NCBI GenBank assembly: GCA_963580285.1
Contig: OY757010.1
Coordinates: 220,057,234-220,121,233, forward strand
Reading direction: 5' to 3'
Source: Lucinisca nassula
Lineage: Eukaryota > Mollusca > Bivalvia > Lucinida > Lucinidae
Length of the DNA: 64,000 nucleotides
A model generated the notes under the pieces. It was given only the letters and a program-made list of their open reading frames with translations. It did not search any database and was not told the origin of the DNA. A program made the position numbers and the translations under genes. Shown here in pieces: positions 43,226 to 52,782 of the stretch. Within the stretch, counting starts at the first letter, position 1; each line of letters begins with the position of its first letter.

Positions 43226-43800
43226 ATAATTGGCCGTGTGTAGTTTGGTTTCCACATATGCTATTTCATGTTTTTGTGAGTACCTACTTATCACAAGACT
43301 TCTCTTCTTTGGGTTGCTTGAGATGGAAGTATTCTTTGTTTGTTTTCTGGAGTAGCCTTTCCTTTTTATTGCAGTTCGTGGTATAAAAACATTACCTTTA
43401 ATGCTATTCTTTGCATAAAATAATCATATTTGTTTTGATTCTACCATATAAACAGATAAGGCTTGTTGGGAGATGGGATGTAATTGCATCGTTTTCTGGA
43501 CATTCACTTCTTTTTTTAGATATTTCTTTATTAAAGCTCCATCTACAATATAAGGAACATACATGAAAGAAATGATACTTATTTTCAGAAAAAAAATATC
43601 AGACAACAACATTTACAACCATTTTCTGTGCGACGAAAACTATCGAGAAGTCATTTAATGTCAATATACATCTAGTGAAACCATCCTATATATAGTTTAA
43701 GGCGATTTTATGTTTCACTTATAGTTTCGTGTTTTTTTATCAAGTGCACGAGTACAGGTCTAAATGAATTGTTTTCGTCAGCGTACCAAAAAGTCAACAG
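43226..43800. other. Non-coding stretch
   Basis: No gene or family recognised. Confidence 0.4.
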
Positions 43801-43937
43801 TGCATCAATGACAACACTGAGATAGCAATAACATATGAATCACAAATTATGTTCATAAAATATAATATGTACCTATTTTATGCACATAATGTTGTGATTT
43901 ATATGTTATTGCTATTTCAGTGCTTCTATTGATGCAT
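43801..43937. repeat. Long imperfect hairpin
   Basis: GCATCAATGACAACACTGAG, ATAGCAATAACATATGAATC and ACAAATTATG face CATAATGTTGTGATTTATAT, GTTATTGCTATTTCAGTGCT and TCTATTGATGC: arms of about 55 bp around an AT-rich loop. Confidence 0.8.
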
Positions 43938-44227
43938 TTGCTTGAGCCCCAGTTTGTGTCAATACCCACTGAATCCGAGGATGGTTCAAAGCTTGATATT
44001 TTGTTAGGGTACAACTTTCCACGGCTTATGTTGCACCATAAGCACAATTCGGGTACAACAAACACGGATTATAATCTTCATAAATTGAGACATAACTGTT
44101 AAATCCGCCAGTGAAGTCACGATACATGATGCTGTTTTTAATTCAAAACGATCCATTTGGCTGTTGCATACTCTTTAATGCATTTCTGATTCTCATTATT
44201 ATGATCTCTGAATTTATACATTGTTGT

Positions 44228-44460
44228 AATGATTGGGTAAAAATCATCGACAAAGGGGACAAGTGGACACATTTATTATGGCTTTCGAGAAGGTTTTTGC
44301 CTGCACCCCCTGTCATGAACTACTGAAATCCAAATTATTTAGTTTCGGTATTGTTGGGAAAACTCTCAAATGGATAAGGTCCTTTCTGTGCTTCAGAAAA
44401 CAGCGAGTTGTTGTTAATTGTGAATCTTCGGAGTGGGTTCATGTTTTGTCTGCGTTCCCA
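44228..44460 (+). pseudogene. Fragment of the 49-kb LINE family RT
   Basis: The frame 44233-44466 contains RGQVDTFIMAFEKVFACTPC, HELLKSKLFSFGIVGKTLKW and FLCFRKQRVVVN. These are collinear with the first catalytic-Asp region of the LINE at 49398-52782 (QVDTFILDFEKAFDTPP, FLCYRKQRVVVN). The first catalytic Asp is changed (LDFEKAFD to MAFEKVFA). Both ends are truncated within the domain. Non-functional. Confidence 0.85.
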
Positions 44461-44699
44461 CACTAGTGAAAACACACTAGACGAAAGAAAAACTGTTTCT
44501 ATTTTCGTTTGTAATGAATAGAATTCTCTGCAACTGTATCTGTAAATGGTAATACCATTATTCTGCAGCTATGCAAAATAACCACCCAAGAAGATTAGGA
44601 TTTTGGCTAAAATTAACCTTTTTCTTACCGAAAATACTGTTGTGATGTCATGAATTAAGTAGCGTTCGATTTACCCAGTCGCATGTTTTGTGCCGCGGT

Positions 44700-45045
44700 A
44701 ACCGGTGTGCTTCCGATCTTCTGTAAACTATGGGTATATTGTGTATACTCATTAGAATCGCCTAACGCAAAAGACAATACATTTTCCAGAATCTCCTAAA
44801 ATGTCGATAGCACATATGTGTGCCATACTGCAGTCTTTCATGCGACAAGGAGTTTATTTTCCTCCTGATAATAATTTGTGAATAATACTCAAAACATAAG
44901 TTGTAGGTGCCCGTTGGAACAGCCTCTTATGAGTACCAACAGTATCCACAAACTATGTCTTGGATCAGGAATAAGCAAAGACATTGAACATCCTGTAAAC
45001 ACCAGTTTTCCCTATATAATTCCCATTTTGTTAACGTGATGGGTA
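44700..45045. repeat. Decayed hairpin elements
   Basis: GTGTATACTCATTAGAATCG followed by CCTAACGCAAAA is a broken AATCGCC-type core. Then AAAACATAAGTTGTAGGTGC, CCGTTGGAACAGCCTCTTAT and CACAAACTATGTCTTGGATC form a degraded H element. Confidence 0.6.
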
Positions 45046-45148
45046 TTTGGAGCTTTCTTAGGGACTAAAGAACGAGTGCAATTCTGCAATGGAAAACAAC
45101 AACAAAAAAAAAAAAAAAAAAAAAAACAGTTTTCGAGCCTTCAGAGGA

Positions 45149-45319
45149 GTGAGTGAGTGAGTGTTTGAGTTTTACGTCCCACTAACAGCTAAGGTCATAC
45201 GGAGACGGGACCTCGGTTTAAAGACTCATCCGAAAGTCTGGAGAAGCCCTGGATCGATCCTGCGACCCCTGGTTTACAAGGCGAGTAGCGTAACCACTAC
45301 ACCACGGAGGCTTCTAAAA
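45149..45319 (-). mobile_element. tRNA-derived SINE with 14-bp target duplication
   Basis: Same family as 2981-3142. The minus-strand head is AGAAGCCTCCGTGGTGTAGT with box A TGGTGTAGTGG and box B GGATCGATCC. It is flanked by GAGCCTTCAGAGGA (45135-45148) and GAGCCTTCGGAGGA (45320-45333), a 14-bp duplication with one mismatch. The far end carries a (GAGT)n tract. Confidence 0.9.
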
Positions 45320-45519
45320 GAGCCTTCGGAGGAAATGTTTTCCCTAAAACAATCCTCCACAAATGAAAACAGTATTTAATTTAGCAAGCCATCGAAAGAA
45401 AATCATTGACCTGAATGCTTTTGTTTGCTTGTTTGTTTGTATTGGAGTTTAATGGCCCAGTGAAAACTTTGAGCCGGTCAGTTTATCAATCCACAATTTT
45501 CCTGGGCAGGCTTAATTGT

Positions 45520-46000
45520 TGGTTTTCGTTTGCTCCAGCATTTCAGTGGTTTCTTTCTGTCGAGTCCTCACCGTTGTTTCATCTCTGTGGTTGTTTGATT
45601 TTTTTTTGTGTTCACGTAGATTTTGCACTGTTGATTTAGATCGCCTTCATGCGGACTGAACAAATTATTTGTCTACATCGCGACGGAAGTAAGAGCGAGT
45701 ATTGTGGCCAAGTAAGATCGATTTAAGACCCCCCCCCCCCCCCCACCCCAAGTGGAATTCGTTTCACTGACCGTTCCAAGGCGGTTCTTCTGTCACGGTT
45801 TATTTCTGTTATGGTTTGTCTTTGTGTGTTTGTGTCGCTTATATTATTTTGTTTTGGAATGCCAATTGGTCATTTTGTGGGAAAGCAGCTGTTCTTTTGG
45901 CTTTCCGCTATTAATGTTTCCAGTAGGGTCTGTTGTTTCATGTTTGTGTTTCTTTCCCGTGGGTGTTAATTCTATCGATTCCTGCCTCCACTTCTATTTT
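45520..46000 (+). repeat. Dispersed 'P' repeat copy
   Basis: GCTCCAGCATTTCAGTGGTT, GTCGAGTCCTCACCGTTG, GCCTTCATGCGGACTGAACA and CATTTTGTGGGAAAGCAGC, ending in CCTCCACTTCTATTTTT. Its first ~130 bp are missing. C-run at 45729-45744. Confidence 0.8.
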
Positions 46001-46014
46001 TTATACGTAAGCAG

Positions 46015-46213
46015 TTAACCAGTACAGCGCACATTCTTTCGCAAGAAACTGACAACTGCCCTTCTTGAATCAGCGGAGGGAGAGAATGACCGTAGAAAAG
46101 ATTTCATGATCAATCTCCACGAAAGAAAGTTGCCGAACACGGCAGGTATCGAACCCGCGTCCTCCTGATCACCAGTCAAACGCGCATCCGACTGAGCTAA
46201 CGAGGCCGGCCTG
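46015..46213 (-). mobile_element. tRNA-derived SINE (fourth family)
   Basis: Minus-strand head GGCCTCGTTAGCTCAGTCGG (box A) and GCGGGTTCGATACCTGCC (box B), followed by a body ending near GAAAGAATGTGCGCTGTACT. The tail alone also occurs at 3450-3512. It is tRNA-like but embedded in a SINE body. Confidence 0.85.
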
Positions 46214-46429
46214 TGAGCTGAGTTCACACAAAAACACAAGTTTATCACTTTTAAATCTATTTATGTTTTAAGCACCAGTCGGTTTTAGGCCAAAAATGAG
46301 TATTTACTGTCGGGCAAGCATTCAAAACACCGCCTTCAATTTAGACAGTTACATGTATCATGTACAGATTTGTCTGATCAGTCTTTCACTGTTTTGCAAA
46401 ACGTTCAGCTATTTACTAAATTTACATTT

Positions 46430-46808
46430 CGATAACACACCCGTGCGATATTGTGCATTTTCTCACATCTCCAAAATGGCTACTTTTCTGATGAAAATCG
46501 GTCATATTTTACTTATTTATACTTCAAATATAGGTTGTGGGTGCTCATTAGAACCGCCTCAATGAGGCGGTTCTAACGAGTACCCACAACCTATGTATTG
46601 GAGCAGAAATAAGAAAAATATTGTATACCCCCGTAAACCCCAATTTTCTTCATATAAAGTGGGGTTTAGGCGGTTCTAACGAGTACCCACAACCTATGTA
46701 TTGGAGCAGAAATAAGAAAAGTATTGTATACCCCCGTAAACCCCAATTTTCTTCATATAAAGTGGGCTTTAGGGGGTGTTCATTTCACGGTTTTGTTCAC
46801 GTGATGAT
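46430..46808. repeat. Hairpin ('H') element with 103-bp tandem duplication
   Basis: Starts CGATAACACACCCGTGCGAT. The core CTCATTAGAACCGCCTC-AAT-GAGGCGGTTCTAACGAG has one G-U-type mismatch. The segment starting GGCGGTTCTAACGAGTACCC at 46566 is repeated from 46669 with about two changes. The end is TTCATTTCACGGTTTTGTTC. Confidence 0.9.
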
Positions 46809-46908
46809 TTGCAAATCAGCTCAGACTGGTACCTCCCAACTTGTAAATGAACTTCAGGACTGCTGCATATAAGGCGGAAGGTTTTATTCAGTGTAAAGCG
46901 GGTTAATT

Positions 46909-47075
46909 CACCATAGTTGCATTATTTGCTGGCTCCCAGCTTGCACATTGTCAATAATGGAAAAACAGGTAACCAGACCCCACTGACCTTGAAAGGTCAG
47001 GGGGGTCTGGTTACCTGTTTTTCCAACACTGATAACCTTCAGACTAGGAACCAGCAGATAATGCAAATTAGGTGA
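46909..47075. repeat. Palindromic element
   Basis: GGAAAAACAGGTAACCAGAC and CCCACTGACCTT face AAGGTCAGGGGGGTCTGGTT and ACCTGTTTTTCC. Outer arms GCATTATTTGCTGGCTCC and GGAACCAGCAGATAATGC also pair. Probably a palindromic MITE. Confidence 0.8.
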
Positions 47076-47085
47076 ATATATATAT

Positions 47086-48161
47086 ATAATTGCACCTCCT
47101 AGTGTCATATATATCAATTACACCGAAACAGAACAGCATATGTTTGCATTTTTATAACTTGTGTTGCAAAGCTTCCTTAAATAATGGGCCACAAGCCATT
47201 CGTTTGAATATCTAATTAGTCAAAAGGGAGATATTCAAATGTCGGTTTCTGCTGATTGCTTCAAATGCATAAATGAAAGGCAGAAAAGCCTAGTGCAAAC
47301 ACGCAATATACATATGAAGCAGAATTGGTAAAACTAACATTTTCTACCATGTTTTCCAATGACTTGTTTAATGGATTTCCTGCAAATGTAGCACAAAGAA
47401 CATTTTTACATATATGGACATGTAACGTATTAATAAATGTATAATAAATTGAGGAACTTGTTACTTTTTATATAAGTAAGTAAACTAGTGTGATTCTACA
47501 ACAATAACTGATCTCTTTTCAGGATAGTGTTCTAATTGATAAGGCAGACAAATCTTTATTTCCGCCATTGAACGTGTGTCAAATTCACTTGAATCCTTCA
47601 GATGCAATAAGTTTTGTATAATGATTACCCTTGCTTAACAGAAGAGAAGGCAGTGTTCAGGAATCGATACAATTACCTCACCTTTCCGATCCAAGAGACT
47701 TAATGGAAAGAAACACAAACATAAATTAACATTATTTTAATGAACAGGCCACAAGCGGCAAGCCAAAAGGACAGTTACTTTCCCACAAAATGGCCAAGCG
47801 ACTATCCAAAATGCAAGGATATTAGCAGTGCGTACATGTTAAGCCAAACTATAACCACAACAGAATCCCGCATTATATAGGGAAAAGAGGGTTATCACAT
47901 GTTTTCATAGATGAAAAAAAAAAGATCATTGTGACTTCTCTTTAGAACTGTTTTAATGCAGCGTTTCCAATCAAGACCTCCGTTCAATATGTAAAGCAGA
48001 ATTTAGATACAAGAAGGAACGGCTGGACCCAACTCTTTCGTACCAGAATTCATAAAGTGGCGAAACTTTTGAAGTGATATTTCTGGCAACCAGTTTCCTT
48101 TTGTAAACGTGAAAATTCCAGCTTTTTTCTATTTTGTGCTTTTGCAGCCACCCTGTTCAGC
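47086..48161. repeat. Segmental duplication, copy A (uninterrupted)
   Basis: From ATATAATTGCACCTCCTAGT to CAGCCACCCTGTTCAGC. It aligns with three pieces of copy B: 49127-49397, 52783-53429 and 54110-54265. It includes a partial P repeat (47645-47900). Copy A has no LINE and no 674-bp insert, so it shows both empty sites: CAATGACTTGTTTAATGGAT at 47358 and GCAGAATTTAGATACAAGAA at 47998. Confidence 0.9.
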
Positions 48162-48217
48162 GTTAGCTATTCTGGTAGAAGGTCGTGATCGAGACCGTGT
48201 TTCCATTAACCCATGTG

Positions 48218-48562
48218 CAGTAAAACTTCGATGGCTCGAACACCGATGGCTCGTTTACCATGGCTGAGTCGAGCCCGTTCTTGAGTCCCGAGGGAATTTC
48301 TCCACACAAGAAAAAGGGAGGGTAATTAAGGAATTTCCTGTTCTCTTGTACATGTTTGCTGTGTGTACTCATTAGAATCGCCTCTATGAGGCGATTCTAA
48401 TGAGTACACACCGCATACATTTTTGTTATGGAACGCCGAAAAGATGTCCCGAAATTAAGGTTGTTATGCTTCATGGCGGTAACCCTCAGTGGCTCGAACT
48501 ATCCCTGTCTCGAACAGATTTTCATGGTCCCAAACGTGTTCGAGCCATTGAAGTTCCACTGT
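48218..48562. mobile_element. pogo/Tigger-like MITE with AATCGCC hairpin core
   Basis: Termini CAGTAAAACTTCGATGGCTC and GAGCCATTGAAGTTCCACTG. The core TACTCATTAGAATCGCCTC faces GAGGCGATTCTAATGAGTA. Internal CGAACACCGATGGCTCG and GGCTCGAACTATCCCTGTCTC repeat the terminal motif. Same family as 28763-29092. Confidence 0.85.
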
Positions 48563-48965
48563 ATGACTATGGAATATTCAACCTGATAGGTTGGTTGCAG
48601 CTCATTTTCAGTAATAAGTGTTTTAGGATTGTTATGTGCTCGGTACGCTTTTTCAAGCCTGCACTTAGGCAAACACTGATGACCCGTGTCAGACGCCGCG
48701 TTCTGTGGCATCTGATCTCGGTCTACAGTATTTGCCAATATCCCCAAAATGGAGCGCTAGGCTTGTATAGGTTAAAATGTCCTATAGGTTTAGCTCCAAT
48801 GGCTGTATCTGTGGGACGGTATTTTTCAAGCAATGTAGGGACAGGGTAAGGAAAGAAACATTTCCATTGAATTATTCTAAAATAAGGTCATTGGCCTGGC
48901 GGCACATTGTTTTCGGGACCGGATCCGTTTTATATAAATATTGGCAGAGGGTTCTAGTGTCATTG
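48563..48965. other. Non-coding stretch with palindromic repeat
   Basis: 48669-48736 is a GACGCCGC palindrome copy (GTGTCAGACGCCGCGTTCTG, CATCTGATCTCGGTCTAC). Otherwise nothing recognised. Confidence 0.5.
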
Positions 48966-49126
48966 TTATCCCCGACCGAATAGGTTCGGGGGATATAGAA
49001 ATCAGCCTGGCTTCCGTCCGTCCGAAGACGAAATCGTGTGATAGCCATAACTCCAATACCTTTTGAGATACATTGATGGTACTTGGCATAATTGTTCACA
49101 AGGCTGAAAAGCGGGTTAATATACAT
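48966..49126. repeat. pearl/HINE-like terminal and core fragment
   Basis: The hairpin ATCCCCGACCG..GGTTCGGGGGAT is followed by a TCCGTCCGTCC tract and a core-like segment (CATAACTCCAATACCTTTTG, GATACATTGATGGTACTTGG). The core part recurs at 54265-54328, just after copy B of the duplication. Confidence 0.65.
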
Positions 49127-49397
49127 TGTATATAATTGCACCTCCTGGTGTCATATATATCAATTACACCGAAACAGAACAGCATATGACTTGTGTTGCA
49201 AAGCTTCCTTAAATAATGGGCCACAAGCCATTCGTTTGAATATCTAATTAGTCAAAAGGGAGATATTCAAATGTCGGTTTCTGCTGATTGCTTCAAATGC
49301 ATAAATGAAAGGCAGAAAAACCTAGTGCAAACACGCAATATACATAGGTAGCAGACTTGGTAAAACTTACATTTTCTACCATGTTTTCCAATGACTT
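49127..49397. repeat. Segmental duplication, copy B, left piece
   Basis: Matches 47086-47365, with a 14-bp deletion after GAACAGCATATG. It ends at the LINE insertion point, CCAATGACTT. Confidence 0.88.
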
Positions 49398-52300
49398 CAT
49401 TGAAACTAACCCCGGTCCAAGATTTCGCTGTGGGCTGTGCAAAAAATATTGCAAAGACTCTCAGAAATGGGTAGAATGTGAGGACTGTGAAAAGCATTTT
49501 CATGCCTCGTGTTCTGAATTGGATGAAAACCAATTGCTAGAGCTTGAAATTGGAATTGGAACTTGGTATTGCAAAGATTGCAAGGCAGACTGTGGCCTTT
49601 GCAGTGGTGATGTTCTAAATGAGCATAAGGCAGTTCAGTGTGACCAGTGTGAAATGTGGATTCACACTGATTGCGCTTTCCTTTCAGACGCCGAGTATGG
49701 CAAACTGGTTAACTCGAGTTGTTCATGGATATGCCCGAAGTGCGAGTTTTTTAATTTTTCTGACTCGTTCTTCAGCGAACCTATAGAACTGGAAGAAAGA
49801 AATAAATTTGAACCTCTGTCAAAGGAGAAAGGAGTTAAATCTCCGACTACTGACATGAGAAAGCCGAATTTTGTAAAAGGTTTGAAACTTTGCAGTATTA
49901 ACATTAACGGTTTAAGAGGAAAGATACTTGAACTTTTAGCTTTCCTTGATACTCACCAACCACATATTGTGGCTATTCAGGAAACAAAGATTGACAGTTC
50001 AATTATGACTTCGGAGCTTTTCCCTGAAACTTGCGAATACAGTGTCTACAGAAAAGATAGAAACACTCATGGCGGCGGGGTGATGTTGCTCGTTCACAGA
50101 GATATCCCTCATATGCCATTCATGGAACTGGAAAACGATTCAGAATCTGTTTGGGTTAAGGTTTTTGCAAACAAAACTTCCCACTTTATTGCAAGTTGGT
50201 ATCGACCACCTAATGACACTGTCGAAAACTTCCACTTATTTAAAGATCAGCTTGATCGCATTAAGTCTCAGAATAAGGGTAAAAAACTTCCTGCAGTACA
50301 TGTCTTAGGCGACTTCAACTTCAGAGAGATTGTTTGGCCAGATAGGCTCAGCAAACAAGGCACGATGCTGAGTCCGTCAGAGGGACAGGTGTTGGTCGAC
50401 ATCATGAATGATCATGGCTTGGAACAGGTTGTTGACTTCCCTACTCGAGATAGAAACACTTTGGATTTGATTCTCACAACTTTGCCAGGACAGTTTGGGG
50501 ATATTCAATCCCCGGACAAACTAAGTGATCATGATATTGTCTCTGAATTTTTGAAAATCTTCATACCACCTATAAAGAAACCTCGTAGAAAGGTGTACTT
50601 ATATCAAAAGGGTGACTATGAAACTATGAGGAAGGATGCCCTAAAATTTGCAAGAGAGAAATACTTTAATGGTCATTCAGACGCTCGGTCTGTCCAGGAG
50701 AACTTTGATTTGATAAAGTCTTTCATTCAAGCTTCGTCCGAAAATCATATCCCCTCCAAAACTAGCAGGTCTGTATCTTCAATTCCTTGGATCACACCAG
50801 AAATAAGAAGAAAAATTCGGAGGAGAAATAAGATTCATGCTAAGGCAAAAAAGTCGGGAAGTGGTAAACTCAGAGCAAAATTTGAAAACTTGAGACGAGA
50901 AATTAAAAATGACATCAAAAATCAGCATGATCAGTATGTAAATAACTTGGTAGGTGATGTAAAGGCGAATCCCAGAGACTTCTACAGATATATCAATAGC
51001 CAGAAGAAAGATAGGCAAGGTATCCCACCCCTTAATAAAAGAGGAGAGAACGGGGTCGCTGAATCGGACTCTGAAAGGGCAGAGGAATTGGTTGGTCAAT
51101 TCAATGATGCATTTAATAAAACTGAGTTCAACGAGGTTCCATTGACTGGAAGATCGGCCCCTTTCATGGAAAATATTGTTGTATCCTCTGCGGGAGTGAT
51201 CAAATTACTTAAAGGCTTGAACCCTTCTAAAGCTTTAGGGCCTGATGAGCTTCATCCTAGAGTCCTGAAGGAACTAGCAAACGAGTTAGGTCCAGTTTTT
51301 GCTCATCTTTTCCAACAATCTCTCGATACGGGTGAAATTCCCAAAGAATGGCTCCTAGCGAACATCTGTCCACTTTTCAAAAAAGGGGACAGGGCTCTTG
51401 CTCGTAATTATCGCCCGGTGTCACTGACCTGTGTTCGATGTAAATTGCTTGAACACATAGTCTGCTCAAACATCATGGCCCACTTGGATGAACATAAACT
51501 TTTGTCAGACAGACAACATGCATTTAGGAAAAGGCATAGTTGCGAAACTCAGTTGAGCACGGTTATTAATGATTGGGCAAAAATCCTGGACAAAGGGGGG
51601 CAGGTGGACACATTTATTCTGGACTTTGAGAAGGCTTTTGACACCCCTCCTCATGAACTACTTAAATCCAAATTATTTGGTTATGGAATTGGTGGGAAGA
51701 CTCTTAAATGGATAGATTCCTTCCTTTGCTACAGAAAACAGCGTGTTGTTGTTAATGGTGAATCTTCAGTATGGGCGCCAGTTTTGTCTGGAGTCCCACA
51801 AGGGACCGTTCTTGGTCCTCTATTGTTCTCCCTGTACATCAATGCTATTTCCACTGATATTGACTCAGAAATAAGACTGTTCGCAGATGACTGTGTTTGT
51901 TACCGGGAAATTAGAGCTACAGATGACTCACTGAAACTTCAGGCTGACATAGATAGATTAGGATGTTGGGCCAGAAAATGGGGCATGAGATTTCAACCAG
52001 TTAAATGCAATATTATGCAGATAACAAGGAAGAGATCTAATAAAGTTGAGGCTTCTTACACCTTAGAGGGAACGGTCCTCGAAAATGTGAATTCCATTAA
52101 ATACCTTGGTGTGACAATCACTCACGATTTGAGATGGAATACACACATTAGCAATATGTGTACAAAGGCGAATAGAACACTTGGTTTCCTGAGGCGAAAT
52201 CTTCATCAGTGTCCTCAGGATGTGAAAGAAACAGCATACAGGGGACTTATTCGCCCAATCTTGGAATATGGTAGTTGCATCTGGGACCCAAGCGGAGTGG

Positions 52301-52701
52301 TCCTAAATGGAGAAATTGAAAAAGTTCAGAATAGAGCTGCTAGATTTGTAACTGGAAATTATTGCTTTGAAACTGGGAGCATGACTGGAATTCTAGGAAA
52401 ATTAAGATGGGAGTCTCTAAAGAAAAGGAGAAGAGACAGTAGGCTCATACTCTTATACAAAGGTCTAAAGGGTGCTGCCAGCATTCCAACAGATGACCTT
52501 GTTCCCCCAGCTAGGCATTGTAGAAAACACCATTCAATGACGTTTCAGACCCTTACTGCAAGAACGGATATTTATAAAGAATCGTTTTTCCCCCGAACCA
52601 TTAGAGATTGGAATGCCCTTCCCGATTCTATTATTTTGACGGCTGAAGGTGCTGAGGATTGTGTAGCTAAGTTTACATCTTTGGTTAGAGCTAGGGACTA
52701 A
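49357..52701 (+). CDS. LINE PHD-endonuclease-reverse transcriptase, open frame
   Basis: A 1114-codon frame. Residues 1-13 are host sequence. LINE sequence begins at codon 14 with IETNPGP (15-21), the conserved end of a 2A-like ribosome-skipping motif (D-V/I-E-x-N-P-G-P), lacking its Asp position. 25-130: two PHD/RING-type Cys/His clusters. About 177-395: AP-type endonuclease (N182, E209 in QETK, LGDFN 317-321, SDHD 390-393). About 660-900: reverse transcriptase (NYRPVSLTC, DFEKAFD, SGVPQGTVLGP, FADD 842-845). 1000-1114: C-terminal region with no further known domain seen. The frame has no stop, so the copy is young, but it is 5'-truncated and lacks promoter and ORF1. 2A motifs are known in molluscan and echinoderm CR1/L2-like LINEs. 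Confidence 0.95.
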   Translation: MVKLTFSTMFSNDFIETNPGPRFRCGLCKKYCKDSQKWVECEDCEKHFHASCSELDENQLLELEIGIGTWYCKDCKADCGLCSGDVLNEHKAVQCDQCEMWIHTDCAFLSDAEYGKLVNSSCSWICPKCEFFNFSDSFFSEPIELEERNKFEPLSKEKGVKSPTTDMRKPNFVKGLKLCSININGLRGKILELLAFLDTHQPHIVAIQETKIDSSIMTSELFPETCEYSVYRKDRNTHGGGVMLLVHRDIPHMPFMELENDSESVWVKVFANKTSHFIASWYRPPNDTVENFHLFKDQLDRIKSQNKGKKLPAVHVLGDFNFREIVWPDRLSKQGTMLSPSEGQVLVDIMNDHGLEQVVDFPTRDRNTLDLILTTLPGQFGDIQSPDKLSDHDIVSEFLKIFIPPIKKPRRKVYLYQKGDYETMRKDALKFAREKYFNGHSDARSVQENFDLIKSFIQASSENHIPSKTSRSVSSIPWITPEIRRKIRRRNKIHAKAKKSGSGKLRAKFENLRREIKNDIKNQHDQYVNNLVGDVKANPRDFYRYINSQKKDRQGIPPLNKRGENGVAESDSERAEELVGQFNDAFNKTEFNEVPLTGRSAPFMENIVVSSAGVIKLLKGLNPSKALGPDELHPRVLKELANELGPVFAHLFQQSLDTGEIPKEWLLANICPLFKKGDRALARNYRPVSLTCVRCKLLEHIVCSNIMAHLDEHKLLSDRQHAFRKRHSCETQLSTVINDWAKILDKGGQVDTFILDFEKAFDTPPHELLKSKLFGYGIGGKTLKWIDSFLCYRKQRVVVNGESSVWAPVLSGVPQGTVLGPLLFSLYINAISTDIDSEIRLFADDCVCYREIRATDDSLKLQADIDRLGCWARKWGMRFQPVKCNIMQITRKRSNKVEASYTLEGTVLENVNSIKYLGVTITHDLRWNTHISNMCTKANRTLGFLRRNLHQCPQDVKETAYRGLIRPILEYGSCIWDPSGVVLNGEIEKVQNRAARFVTGNYCFETGSMTGILGKLRWESLKKRRRDSRLILLYKGLKGAASIPTDDLVPPARHCRKHHSMTFQTLTARTDIYKESFFPRTIRDWNALPDSIILTAEGAEDCVAKFTSLVRARD

Positions 52702-52782
52702 CTTCCCATATCACAGGTCCTGGTGTATGAATGTCATTTGACGTGTCACCAGTAACAATTCTGATTCTGATTCTGATTCTGA
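49398..52782 (+). mobile_element. CR1/L2-type LINE insertion
   Basis: The 5' edge at 49398 and the 3' edge near 52782 are fixed by comparison with empty copy A. The 3' UTR is about 80 bp and ends in a TTCTGA/GATTCT short tandem repeat (52758-52782) in place of a poly-A, typical of CR1-like elements. No target duplication is visible. About 2-4 bases of the target (GTTT at 47366-47369) seem lost. Confidence 0.92.

Noticed and set aside
48872..49141. Short frames on both strands around the pearl-like fragment
   Set aside because: No family motif. They overlap the repeat and each other.
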